A stretch of 64,000 nt of DNA from Mantamonas sphyraenae (taxonomy: Eukaryota; CRuMs; Mantamonadidae), in contig JAPMXV010000012.1 of the NCBI GenBank assembly GCA_026936335.1, forward strand, positions 62,001-126,000, written 5' to 3'. A model generated the notes under the pieces. That model made no database searches and was not told the DNA's origin. It worked only from the letters and a program-made list of their open reading frames with translations. A program made the position numbers and the translations under genes. This document shows positions 20,194-29,584 of this stretch, piece after piece. Each line of letters opens with the position of its first letter. The first letter of the stretch is position 1.

Positions 20194-22382
20194 ATGTCAA
20201 GCACAAGCGAAACAACAACGAGTACAACGATCAAGGCAGTGGATATCACTGCCGCTATGGAAAACACACGCTATGAAAGCGAAACGGAGCACGACACGGT
20301 CGTGATGGCGTCTCTGAAGGCGATGGAGCTGCCCGAGGATGACGAGGTGGACGACTCACGCCCGCCTGTGGACGTCATGCTCATCATTGACACAAGCGGA
20401 TCGATGGGATCCAACAACAAACTGACGTGTACGTTGTACAGCGAGATGTGATGGTGGAAAGAAACACTGGCAAGGAATTTGGGCGTGAAACGCACAAAGT
20501 CAAGGCGAATTCCCTCCACCGCTCGAATTCTGGCTGAAATGTCAACGGAGGCGTTTGGGCCCGATGTGAGTCGGAATTCGCAGGGAACTAACGCAGAAGT
20601 GGGAATGGACAACCTACAGTGGTGAAGGAGTCGTCCAACAGTCTGATTGACCAGCTGGGACCGCTGGACAACCTGGGGATCATCACGTTTGCGTCGCAAA
20701 CACGTGAGCTGATGTCGTTTACGAGCATGGACGACGAGGGAAAGAAGTTGGCACACAGACTGGTGGACGATATGCATGCGTCGGGTGGCACATTCCTGAG
20801 TGGCGCTCTGCGCGACGGTCTGAACGCCATGATGGAACGCCTGCTGGCCGGAGGGAACGGAGTGCAGAGCATCATGTTTTTGACGGACGGTCAAGCGGGA
20901 CGAGGCATCCGAGACACAATGCCACTGTTGTCCATGATCGACGATCCATCGAAGCATGACATGCTTGCAGGCACCCCCGGCTTCCACATCCATGATGCCG
21001 GCAACTTTGGCGGCCCCGGCTTGTCTATCCGAGATGTGGGCAACTTTGGCGGTCGTGGACCGCGCACGTTGAACGACGTGCAGGTGAACAAGCTCAGCAA
21101 CGTCGCCAACTTCTCCAACAAGCGCATGAAGAAGGCGAGGAAGGCATCCACGAGCAAGAAGGCATCCAAGGGCAAGAAGGCTTCCAAGGTACAAACGTCG
21201 TCGGCGAGGTTGGAGGACGCGTTGGAGAAAGAGGACTCGGATCCCGAGCTTCCCGAGGTGGACGAGTTTGGAGAGGAGATGAAGATCTACGTGAAGCTGG
21301 ACAATGGCAAGGCGACGCCGTACACAGTGTATACAAGTACGACGGCCAAGACGTTGCGAGAGATGGTGGGCACAACGGAGGGGTTGGAGATGGCGGGTGT
21401 GGATCTGACGCTGGACGGGAAGACGCTGGAGGGCGATGTGTCGCTGGGCGAGAGTGGGGTCAAGAACGAGACCATCATCACGGCAGTGTGCAGGTTCAAC
21501 GTGGAGGCAGGCAAGATGTGCACCATCAACTGCTTTGGGTACGGAGAAGGACACAACGAGGAGATGCTGCGTGCGGTGGCGGAACACACGGGAGGCATGT
21601 ACTACTTTGTGCAGGACAGCGACACCATCAAGGACTCGTTTGCAGACTGCTTGGGCGGTCTGCTGTCCACAGTGGCGCAGGACGTCAAGGTGACGTTTAC
21701 GGTGGAGCAGGAAGGCGTGGAGTTGGTCAAGGTGATGGACAAGCGCTTCCAAAGCCTGCCGAACGACGGCAAGACGCTGACGGTGCCACTGGGCGACCTG
21801 CAGGCCGAGGAGCAGAGGGATGTGCTGGTGTTGCTCAAGATGCCTGCGTTGAGCGAGGAGAACCCGGGCATGGAGGTGGCCGTGACGATTGCCGTGGCCT
21901 ACCACGACGCAGTGGAGAAGAAGGACGGCAGCAACAGCACGTCGGTGGGTGTGAAGCGTCCCTCCAAGGATTCGTTGGAGCAGGAGGAGAGTGAGGATGA
22001 GCTGAAGGTGGTGACAGACATGCGTCTGAAGATCAAGGAGCAGAAGATGCGCCTTTTGTACGCAGACACACTGGACGAAGCCATGCGTGCAGGCCGCGAG
22101 GGCGACGTGGAAAAGGCCCGCGAGCTGATCAACACCACACTGGACACCATGGACGAAGACGACGAGCTGGCGGGCAGTGAACTGGTGGGCCAGCTGCAAT
22201 TGGAGCTCAAGAAGGGCCGCGACAGCTACCTGGCATCCTCGTCCGCGTTTGCCGCTGGAGGACAGAAGCAGATGAGCAACTGGAGCATGGGTCATCGTCA
22301 GCAGCGATCGTATGCCAGCAGCGAGAGCAGCCTGTACAGCAACAAGCGACGTGCCAAGACCAAAAAGGCGTTCCGCGGGTGA
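20194..22382 (+). CDS. VWA protein with inserted ubiquitin-like domain and Vwaint-like tail (paralogue 1)
   Basis: 665 aa; exons 20194-20428 and 20620-22382 (donor gtacgt, phase 1, restoring NKLTLVKESS). The VWA domain starts near residue 57 and keeps a full MIDAS: DTSGSMG, the Thr in SGGTFLSGAL and Asp in FLTDGQ. Instead of continuing directly, the fold is interrupted by a Gly/Lys-rich linker and a ubiquitin-like domain (about residues 299-371, MKIYVKLDNGKATPY to ETIITAVCRF, no C-terminal GG). The fold then resumes with the terminal VWA strand/helix INCFGYGEGHNEEMLRAVAE and HTGGMYYFVQD. A beta-rich segment and helical tail resemble the VWA-interacting (Vwaint) region of plant and bacterial VWA proteins. 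Biochemical role unknown. A paralogue with the same architecture lies at 29585-32145. Confidence 0.9.
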
Positions 22383-22511
22383 GCGATGATTCGATGCTTC
22401 AATTGTGTTCCATTTGTGGTCGGCGGTGGGGTTTTTCGCCCTGCATTGAAGGGTAGCAGGCAGCAAGCCAAAGAAGAAGAAGAAGAATGCAGGGTTTCCC
22501 TTCCTGTCCAC

Positions 22512-23321
22512 TCACCCACCTGCGCCGAAGTTGTTGAGAAAGAAGACGAGGAAAAACACAAAGAGGGCGAGGACCCAGGCAAAGGCAATAATGATGGGAC
22601 GGTACTTGCGAAAGCCCGTCTTGACGTCCTCTTCCTCCTCCTTGTCTGTGCTGCGACGGGAGCGTGTGGAGCGAGGGCTGTCGGTTGTGAGATTGCCCTT
22701 GCTGGCCGAACGGATGGGGGTGATGCCCATGGAGGCGCGTGACACGGACCCTGCACGCACGTAACGTTTGGGCTCTTCGCTCTCCCGCCGGTGGGATTGC
22801 GGTGTCACGTAGTTGTTGAGGGGGTTCAGGCCCGGCTCGGTGAAGCTGTGGGCAGGCGCGGACACAGAGGCGCCGCGCAGGCTTTGTACACGTGTGTGGG
22901 AGGTGTGTTTGAGGGTGGGTCGCGTGGCAGAGACAGGTGCACTGGCATGGTGGCTCCGTTGACTCGGTGTGTTCTGCTCTGTGTGCTGGGAGGCGTCTCC
23001 AGAGGCGTTGGAGCGGGTTGCATCCAAGTTTAGCAAGCGCGCCTGAGCCGCAGCCTGCAGGTTCGCCATGCTTGTGGAGGACGTGCCACCCTGTGTATGT
23101 GTGCGTTGATCGCCCCCGTTGCTGTTGGTGTTGTTGGTGTTGTTGGTGTGTGTGTTGCTGTTGTTGTTGTCGTTGCTGTTCACTTCGTTGCTGAGATTCA
23201 ACTTTTTGTACCGCGGCGGCGCCACGTATTCCCGGTCGCTCACCCGGTGGCTGGACGACAGCGTGGTCGACCGCGATCGCCCGCGCACCCATATCTCTTC
23301 CGCCTCCTCTCGCTCGCTCAT
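22512..23321 (-). CDS. Unknown C-terminally membrane-anchored protein (269 aa)
   Basis: A Ser/Thr/Asn-rich hydrophilic protein beginning MSEREEAEEIWVRGRSRS, with an Asn/Thr/His-rich stretch (about residues 48-75). It ends in one hydrophobic helix, PIIIAFAWVLALFVFFLVFF, followed by NNFGAGG. This is the layout of a tail-anchored or type II membrane protein with a ~240-residue cytosolic or nucleoplasmic part. No family is recognised. The last codons run directly into a possible donor (gtgggt), so a further 3' exon cannot be excluded. It converges on the VWA gene and has purine-rich DNA with G-runs upstream. Confidence 0.72.
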   Translation of the reverse strand: MSEREEAEEIWVRGRSRSTTLSSSHRVSDREYVAPPRYKKLNLSNEVNSNDNNNSNTHTNNTNNTNSNGGDQRTHTQGGTSSTSMANLQAAAQARLLNLDATRSNASGDASQHTEQNTPSQRSHHASAPVSATRPTLKHTSHTRVQSLRGASVSAPAHSFTEPGLNPLNNYVTPQSHRRESEEPKRYVRAGSVSRASMGITPIRSASKGNLTTDSPRSTRSRRSTDKEEEEDVKTGFRKYRPIIIAFAWVLALFVFFLVFFLNNFGAGG

Positions 23322-23456
23322 GCTGGTGGGGGGACAACAGGGCGGTGGAAGAAGAAGAAGAAGGCGAGTTGAGTTTGCGTCGCGGGTCGATTTCGATTGG
23401 CTCTTGTCGTGGGTCGCGCGGAGGATGATGTCGTGGCAGGAAGAGAGGGGAGACAA

Positions 23457-23474
23457 GGGAAGGGAAGGGAAGGG
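23457..23474 (+). promoter_or_regulatory. Potential G-quadruplex, four GGG runs spaced by AA
   Basis: Four GGG triplets separated by two A residues (23457-59, 23462-64, 23467-69, 23472-74) within a longer purine tract upstream of the tail-anchored protein gene on the other strand. Short uniform loops favour a parallel quadruplex. Regulatory role is inferred. Confidence 0.5.
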
Positions 23475-23494
23475 AAGAGAGAGAGTGTGTGTGA

Positions 23495-24144
23495 GTGAGT
23501 GCCGTCCGGGTTGAGAGCGAACATGCTGTTCCAACTTCCTCTGACCTGGGGCGGCAGCTGCTGGAGGACTACGATTCGGTGGAAGATGGGTTTGAGCAGG
23601 AGCTGCTTCAGGTGGAGCCTGAGGGTGATGAGACTTTGGAGGAGTGGTTCAGGCGTGAGCCAATGTTGTGGTGCACTGTGTTTTCCATCGAGGCAGTTTG
23701 GCATGCTGCAATGCTGTGGTGCTCGGATGGCATGTCATTCAAAGCAAGCGAGATGTTGCATCAGGGCTGGAGGTCGGTCCAGAGAAAGCACGGGTTCAGA
23801 CATGGTGCCAAGCGACAGACGCAGGATGCGGAGCTGGAACGAGGGCTCGAGCGTTGCGGGAATGTCAAAGGCGCTGATGCACATAAGATTTGCAGGGGGA
23901 TTGGCCAGCTGTTGGTGTGGATGTTCTGCATTCACGAACAGCAGGACGTGGATCTGTTTGACGAGAAGGATGTGCGGTTTTGCAGCGGGCACACGATGCA
24001 TGTGATTTTGCGGTGCTTCGAGGACGATGTACAGCTGGATGAAGTGCTGCATGAAGTGCATGTGGACCACGTGCGGTTGCTCGATCGGGTCAGGCAGCAA
24101 TGGTTGGATGACATCGAGGCGAGCCATGAAGAAGAGGCAGGGTG
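23495..24144 (+). CDS. Weakly supported open frame, unknown protein
   Basis: An uninterrupted frame on the plus strand (about 216 codons), read from an ATG-less beginning to TGA at 24142-24144; the first in-frame ATG is at 23662 (MLWCTVF). Acceptor-like 'cggcag' at about 23565 could start an exon reading LLEDYDSVEDGFEQELLQ. The product is Asp/Glu- and Cys-rich (LEEWFRREPMLW, GQLLVWMFCIHEQQ). The minus strand in the same codon register is also largely open (23735-24208) but His/Gln/Pro-rich, as expected for a shadow. I prefer the plus strand, but the missing start means this may be a 3' exon, a broken gene or a chance frame. Confidence 0.35.
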
Positions 24145-24199
24145 AACGCAGAGCCAAACACATGCTCTTAGATAGCAAAAGTATACTTCCATTGTGCAC

Positions 24200-24982
24200 A
24201 TGAGTCACCTCCCATCACCTCCCACCACCACGCAGGACGCAAGGTTCAGTTCAAACCTCCTCCCCGCAACAACCCAACCCATTCCCCTGCGCATGCTGGT
24301 CCGTTCTCGCCCTCTGAGCCACTTTCCACATCGCCATGGCAAATGGACCTCGCAAACCAAACTGCAGATGCTGCACATGGACGACGAAGTGCTGGTGATT
24401 GCCAAACCGGCTGATCTGAGCATGACATCCAAGCATGGCGCCGTCAGCGTCCACGAACTGTTCCACACCAACGGGTTGGCCGACCTGTGCGACGGAGGCG
24501 TGTTTCGTGCCGTCCACCAACTCGACCATGCGACGAGCGGCGTCCTGATTCTCGCTCGCTCTCGCGCCGCCGCTGGGCGGTATGGAAGACTCTTCAGCGG
24601 CCGCAAGGTCACCAAGTCATACCAGGCACGTGTGCATGGCATCATGCCCGTGTGCACACAACCGTGGGTGATTGACGCGCCCATCGACACGGATCCGCTG
24701 TGCGTGCGGCATTTTCGACGCCGCGTGGCTGCCTCGGGCAAGGCAAGTGTGACGCATGTGTTGCAAACAGACATCAACTGGGACACGGAAACCACAGACG
24801 TGCTCCTCCAACCACACACGGGTCGTACACACCAGCTGCGGGTCCACCTCGCCCTTCTAGGCCACCCCATCGTCGGTGAGACCCTCTACTGCGTGGACAC
24901 ACGTGCTTCACGTCTCCATCTTCATGCCACCAAGCTGACTGTGGACGGAAAGACGTTCCAATCACCTGTGCCGTGGACGTAA
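24200..24982 (+). CDS. RluA-family RNA pseudouridine synthase
   Basis: Uridine-to-pseudouridine isomerase, about 260 aa from the first ATG; a second ATG at 24293 (MLVRSRPLSHFPH) is equally plausible. The catalytic motif II is HQLDHATSG, with the catalytic Asp near residue 109. Other family signatures are VLVIAKPADLSM (motif I), KSYQARVHG and RTHQLRVHLALLGHPIVGE (motif III). No S4 or other accessory RNA-binding domain is present. The extra N-terminal ~30 residues are hydroxylated and poor in acidic residues and could be an organelle transit peptide. The gene is intronless and converges on an ankyrin-like gene 165 bp away. RNA target unknown. Confidence 0.88.
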   Translation: MSHLPSPPTTTQDARFSSNLLPATTQPIPLRMLVRSRPLSHFPHRHGKWTSQTKLQMLHMDDEVLVIAKPADLSMTSKHGAVSVHELFHTNGLADLCDGGVFRAVHQLDHATSGVLILARSRAAAGRYGRLFSGRKVTKSYQARVHGIMPVCTQPWVIDAPIDTDPLCVRHFRRRVAASGKASVTHVLQTDINWDTETTDVLLQPHTGRTHQLRVHLALLGHPIVGETLYCVDTRASRLHLHATKLTVDGKTFQSPVPWT

Positions 24983-25147
24983 GAGGGACTCGGCAAGCTG
25001 TGCGTTGCTGGGAACCAAGGACATGGATGGATGGAGGACACACAGATGCACGCGGTCCATTGTGCCTTTCTTTCTCTCTGGATCACCATCAACAAGGAGT
25101 GGGGTGGAGGTAGCACGCACGGGACACCACTGAACCGCGGTGGAACA

Positions 25148-26182
25148 TCACATCTCGCCAAAATTGTCCCAGGTTCCACCCACCCAATCCAGGATGCGAT
25201 CCAGGACCTCTGTGGGCATGACGTGCCACAGGGCAGTGGGCTCATAATCCTCCACGCTGCCTACGGCAAACATCCGGTCCTCCTCGGTGTCGTTCATCAG
25301 CAGCACCAGTTCCACCTGGACGTCTGTGGACGCCGGCACCACAAAGTGCAGCGTGTCGTCCCAAGGAAACCACACGTTCTGCATGGTGCTCATGACCAGC
25401 GTGCCGTACTTGCCATACAGCGTTTCGACGTCCCTTTGCATCCAGGCGTGTTGCAGAATCGCCCAGCGGTAGATGCGGCTGGTGTCCACATAGCGTTCCG
25501 CACCATACAGAAAGGAGAGGAACACCAGCGAGGGCTCATTGCTGCTGAGGGCATTGACGAGGGCTTTGTCAACGGGGTAGCCAAACTGCAGCATCAGCTC
25601 ACACATGGGCACATTGCCATGGGTGGCCGCCAAACTGAATGCATCCCACCCTGCAATGGGTGTCTCCAAGTCCACTCCTTTGACCAACAGTTGCGCAACG
25701 TCGTCCAGTTCGTCGGCGAGGACGGCATCGACGAGTTGCCGCACACGTCGCTTGTTGTGGACAAGACAGTCGTCAATGGCCTCGTTGGTGGCCGTGTCGA
25801 TGCACTTAAACTGCATTCGAGTCGTACACGGCGACTCTACGAGCCACTGGAGCATTGCCTTGCCCGTGGCCGAGTCGAACGGACTTTCTCCGAAATTCAC
25901 GACCTGCAGCCGGCTCTTGCAACCCTTCAGTCCTTGGGTGATCAATCGAAGGGCCACAGCGTCGTCCACCATGTCGGAGGTGATCATGAGACGTTTGAGT
26001 GTGCGGCATTTCTGAAGAAAGGTGACCACGTCTGTGCACAGCTCGTCGTCCAGCTCGGTCAAGACCAGGACAGAGTTTGCGTTGGCCTCCAACTTGTCGA
26101 AGCTGTCATCACCGATGCAGGCTCGAAGTTTGGGAAGGTCATACGTGGTGGGTGTGTTGTTGGTGGGCTGTTTTGTTGTCAT
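25148..26182 (-). CDS. Ankyrin-repeat-like protein (344 aa)
   Basis: Single-exon gene. The start is MTTKQPTNNTPTTYDLPKLR. Residues ~25-110 have leucine-rich spacing (KCRTLKRLMITSDMVDDA, KGCKSRLQVVNFGESPF) reminiscent of LRR turns. Residues ~145-210 contain ankyrin-like helices (AVLADELDDVAQLLVKGVDL, AFSLAATHGNVPMCELMLQF). The C-terminal third (WFPWDDTLHFVVPASTDVQ onwards) is unassigned. No catalytic motif is seen, so a protein-protein interaction role is inferred. Only 30 bp separate this ATG from that of the divergent K+ channel gene. Confidence 0.78.
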   Translation of the reverse strand: MTTKQPTNNTPTTYDLPKLRACIGDDSFDKLEANANSVLVLTELDDELCTDVVTFLQKCRTLKRLMITSDMVDDAVALRLITQGLKGCKSRLQVVNFGESPFDSATGKAMLQWLVESPCTTRMQFKCIDTATNEAIDDCLVHNKRRVRQLVDAVLADELDDVAQLLVKGVDLETPIAGWDAFSLAATHGNVPMCELMLQFGYPVDKALVNALSSNEPSLVFLSFLYGAERYVDTSRIYRWAILQHAWMQRDVETLYGKYGTLVMSTMQNVWFPWDDTLHFVVPASTDVQVELVLLMNDTEEDRMFAVGSVEDYEPTALWHVMPTEVLDRILDWVGGTWDNFGEM

Positions 26183-26212
26183 CCAGCTGGGAGCGCCAGC
26201 GCATGCAACTGC
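26183..26212. promoter_or_regulatory. 30-bp divergent interval between ankyrin-like and K+ channel start codons
   Basis: The two initiator ATGs are 30 bp apart on opposite strands. The interval has a CAGCTG E-box-like hexamer and no TATA. Transcription of each gene must begin inside the interval or within the other gene's coding region. Confidence 0.5.
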
Positions 26213-27353
26213 ATGATCCAGATGACAAACGTGTCTGGCAACGTGCAACAGATGGACGTGGACGACGACGGCGTCACGGCAGCAGGCGCGGAAGCGCAGT
26301 CGTTGCTGAGTTCGGTCAACACACGTGCCTCGAGCCGCGACGCCGAAAACATGGAGGAGCTCATAGAGGTTGTCATCGGCCTGCAAACAACACTCAACTC
26401 GCTCAAACGACGCATCCACGTCAAGGCCAGCGAAATGGAACTGGAGGGGAAGTATCACCACGTACGTGTCGGGCTGGGAGGCTGCGTGAACAGAGTGCGA
26501 GGGCGCGGCCACGAAAAGCATGATGTGATGATGAGTCACACGGGGCACTCACACACGCAGGACACATGCACACACGGACGGGAAACATGCACAGACACCG
26601 AAAAAGAACCCAAAGATCAAGCCGTTCCTTGTGAACAACCTGCTGATGTTCACACTGCTGTGGCAGAGTTTGATGGTTGCGATTCTGTCGTTGATGAGCG
26701 ACGCGGTGGTGAACACAACCAACGTGGTGACGTTGGACGCGGGCATTGGAGTCATGTTTGTGTTTGAACTGCTCCTGTTGGGATTCATGGTGGCAGTGAG
26801 CATCAAGCTGGCCAAACAGGTGGCCCATCGTTCGGTGACGTCGATGTTTTTGGCCCAGAGTTACGTCAGCACCTGTCTCCTCTTTGCTGGACTGTACACA
26901 CTGTTGTTCCGCACCGATGTGCGTTGCTTCCATGGGATCTTTGAGAAGGAGGTGGGCGAGGCACGAGACAACGTGTCGATTTTCATGCTCTTCCTCAAGT
27001 TTCTGTACTTTAGCATCACCACCATGAGCACCGTGGGCTTCGGCGACATTAGTCCGCGTCTGTGGTACAGTTACATCATTGTCAATCTGCAGATGCTCGT
27101 CAGTGTGACCTACATCACCGTCATCTTTGGCCGCGGCCTCTCCCACTTTTCCCAGGATGCCCTCAACAATCGCACGGGTGCCAACAGTATGGCCAGTGGG
27201 GTCTCCTCCAACGGCAGTGGCGGCGGTGGGAGCAGGGTGCGATTGGGCACCGCCGTCGATCGAGCAACCTCCAAGTGGAGTCTCAATGCCCTCAAGGACG
27301 GGTTCAACACAAAGACCACCACCAGCGATGGAGTGGAGTATGAACGCGTGTGA
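26213..27353 (+). CDS. P-loop potassium channel with four membrane segments
   Basis: 335 aa; exons 26213-26461 and 26595-27353 (phase 0). The N-terminal cytosolic part (residues 1-83) includes a predicted coiled coil around MEELIEVVIGLQTTLNSLKR. Hydrophobic segments lie at roughly 98-118, 128-152, 165-187 and 243-265. The K+ selectivity filter TVGFGD is at about residues 229-234, preceded by the pore helix LKFLYFSITTMS. There is one pore loop and no Arg/Lys-rich S4, so voltage gating is unlikely. The C-terminus is Ser/Gly-rich without a cyclic-nucleotide or RCK domain. Assembly as a tetramer is family inference. The exact exon 2 acceptor (26594) is the best in-frame choice. Confidence 0.88.
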
Positions 27354-27455
27354 GCGACGCGGTTGTGGATCATTGGCACATGGGTTGGGAGCATGTGGGT
27401 GTGAGGGTGTGCGTGCGACAATGCAAGCAAACAAATCAACACACACACACACACG

Positions 27456-29492
27456 ATGCAGAAGGTTCTGGCCCTTGTGCTGGCCATGGCCACGGTCGTG
27501 TGCGCGGGAAACATCCACACGACGTACCATTGGCACATGCAACAACCAATCTACTGGCCAGCGAGTGCCAACACAAACCCACCGCACTATCAGGCGGCGT
27601 GGGAGTCGCTGCAGATGCAGAGCGAACAAAACGGACACCCAGACAACGACCTCAAGAGCATTTTCGGCAAACAGGACCGTGTGAATGCCTACCAACACTC
27701 CATGACGGATGCCATCCAGGCGAGTTTGTCGTCGGCTCCCAACATGGGTGCGCAGAGCTCGTTTTCGGGCTGTTTGATGGAAAACCTGAACTCCTTGGGC
27801 GGCAACTTTGCCTACCCGAGCAACTGGAATGACAGCTACGCCGGGTTTGTGCAATCGAACCCGGGTCATTTGGATTTCGTCGCGTTCACCTACCACCATG
27901 CGCTGGGGGTCCTTGTGGACCAAACGGCACTGGCCATGGAGATCGCGCTCCACAAGGCGATTTTCCCCAAAACGTGGGGCGCCGGCGTGCCCTTTTCCAA
28001 GGGCTTCTTTCCCGCAGAGATGTCCTTCAGCGAACGGATGATCCCGACACTGGTCAAAGCCGGCATCGAGTGGGTGTTGGTGCCCAACAACCACGTGAGC
28101 CGGGCGACCAAAAACTACCCATACAACGCCCATGGGGACAACTGCAACCCACCCAACCGTGCGGATCAGCTGAACCCTGCCCAGCAGCAATGGTTCAACA
28201 TGAGCATTTCGCGTGGTGTGACGACACAGAACGCAGTGCCCTTTTCGTACACTCCTCATTGGGCCAAGCATGTGGACCCCACAGATGGCAAGGAGTACAA
28301 GATCATTGTGGTGCCTGTGGCCATGGGCATGAGCTGGCAGGATGGCTACGAGTGCTACGGCACCCAGGACATCGACAGCATTGCGTCGGCCAACAATCCG
28401 CAGCAGCCCATGCTCATTGTGATGGGCCACGACGGAGACAATGCCTTTGGCGGTGGCTACTCGTACTATCATCAATGCGTGCCTCAGTTTGCCCAGAGTG
28501 CAGCTCAGAAGGGGTACGAGCCGTCCACAGTGCAGGCGTACCTGGACAAGTACCCGCCAGCGGAGTCGGATGTGATCCACGTGGAAGACGGCGCATGGAT
28601 CAACAAAGACGGGGACTTTGGCAGCCCGCGTTGCGTGGGTTGGAACACCCCGCTGACCAAGATCACCAACAGCAGCAGCGCTGTGGGTGGAGATCCGCTG
28701 CCGTTTGACATCCCGGGTGGATGGGATTGCAACGAACGCAACTGGGCGGTGATCACAGCGGCGCAAAACTGGGTGGAAACGGCGGAGCAGGTGAGTGGAG
28801 GCGTGCGGGTGTCGATGATCCAAGAGCCGCAAGCTGGGGTCACCAACGCAGAGCTTGCGTGGCACTTCTTCCTGCCTTCCATCACCTCGGGGTACATGTA
28901 CTACGGCACGGTGCTGGACATGCCGGACAAGCAGAGTGTGGCAGGAAACCAGGCGGTGGAGTATGCGCAAAAGGCGGTGGCAGAGGCAGCGGAGCGAGGC
29001 CAGTCGGTGGATGACAAGACGCCACCCAACATGTGGTATGTGATGCGACACCCACAGAACCCAGGTGGGGTGGGCATGGGCTTCCTGTGGGGATGGAACC
29101 CCACGGTGTTGCCCACCGACTTTTACATCTACACTTTTGTGTTTGATGTCAGCGGCGTGCACAACGTCACCGCGTATGTGCGCCAGGACGACGACGGTGA
29201 GAACCCACTGAACGACAATGCCAACGAAGTGTACGAGCCACATCGTCTGGGATTGACCGGTGTGGGTGCATGGAAGGCAATGCCCATGACTCGGCGTGCG
29301 TTCCCCCCCTACGACGAGGACAACGTCAAGTTCCAGTACCCCCCCAAGGCGATTGCAGACGAGTACTACGTGCATGTGACGGGCTTCTCCAACGTGCTTC
29401 TGGACTACTACGTTCAGGCCGTCGACACTGCTGGCAACGTGCGCAAGAGCGACATCTTCCATGTGTGGGTGGGCGATGGCAAGAGTGGATGA
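27456..29492 (+). CDS. Secreted glycoside hydrolase family 57-like protein, probably horizontally acquired
   Basis: 678 aa, intronless. A clear signal peptide (MQKVLALVLAMATVVCAG) is followed by the GH57 opening NIHTTYHWHMQQPIYWP. Other landmarks are FVAFTYHHALG, MSFSERMIPTLVKAGIEWVL, LIVMGHDGDNAFGGG and SGYMYYGTVLDMPDK. The C-terminal ~150 residues form a beta-rich module ending VDTAGNVRKSDIFHVWVGDG. GH57 enzymes (alpha-amylases, branching enzymes, amylopullulanases) are mainly bacterial and archaeal, and the lack of introns in an intron-bearing region fits bacterial ancestry. The substrate cannot be deduced, and I could not confidently locate the catalytic Glu/Asp pair. Confidence 0.85.
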   Translation: MQKVLALVLAMATVVCAGNIHTTYHWHMQQPIYWPASANTNPPHYQAAWESLQMQSEQNGHPDNDLKSIFGKQDRVNAYQHSMTDAIQASLSSAPNMGAQSSFSGCLMENLNSLGGNFAYPSNWNDSYAGFVQSNPGHLDFVAFTYHHALGVLVDQTALAMEIALHKAIFPKTWGAGVPFSKGFFPAEMSFSERMIPTLVKAGIEWVLVPNNHVSRATKNYPYNAHGDNCNPPNRADQLNPAQQQWFNMSISRGVTTQNAVPFSYTPHWAKHVDPTDGKEYKIIVVPVAMGMSWQDGYECYGTQDIDSIASANNPQQPMLIVMGHDGDNAFGGGYSYYHQCVPQFAQSAAQKGYEPSTVQAYLDKYPPAESDVIHVEDGAWINKDGDFGSPRCVGWNTPLTKITNSSSAVGGDPLPFDIPGGWDCNERNWAVITAAQNWVETAEQVSGGVRVSMIQEPQAGVTNAELAWHFFLPSITSGYMYYGTVLDMPDKQSVAGNQAVEYAQKAVAEAAERGQSVDDKTPPNMWYVMRHPQNPGGVGMGFLWGWNPTVLPTDFYIYTFVFDVSGVHNVTAYVRQDDDGENPLNDNANEVYEPHRLGLTGVGAWKAMPMTRRAFPPYDEDNVKFQYPPKAIADEYYVHVTGFSNVLLDYYVQAVDTAGNVRKSDIFHVWVGDGKSG

Positions 29493-29535
29493 AACCCTAC
29501 ACGCAATCGAAACCGGATGCATGCTGCATGGGTTG

Positions 29536-29555
29536 CACTGCACTGCACTGCACTG
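29536..29555. repeat. (CACTG)4 pentanucleotide repeat
   Basis: Four tandem CACTG units in the 92-bp gap between the GH57-like gene and the second VWA-UBL gene. Confidence 0.9.
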
Positions 29556-29584
29556 ATCCTGCCACCACAAAGAAATCACAAAAG

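Noticed and set aside
20271-22511. 746-codon minus-strand open frame
   Set aside because: Antisense shadow of the first VWA-UBL gene; no domain recognised.
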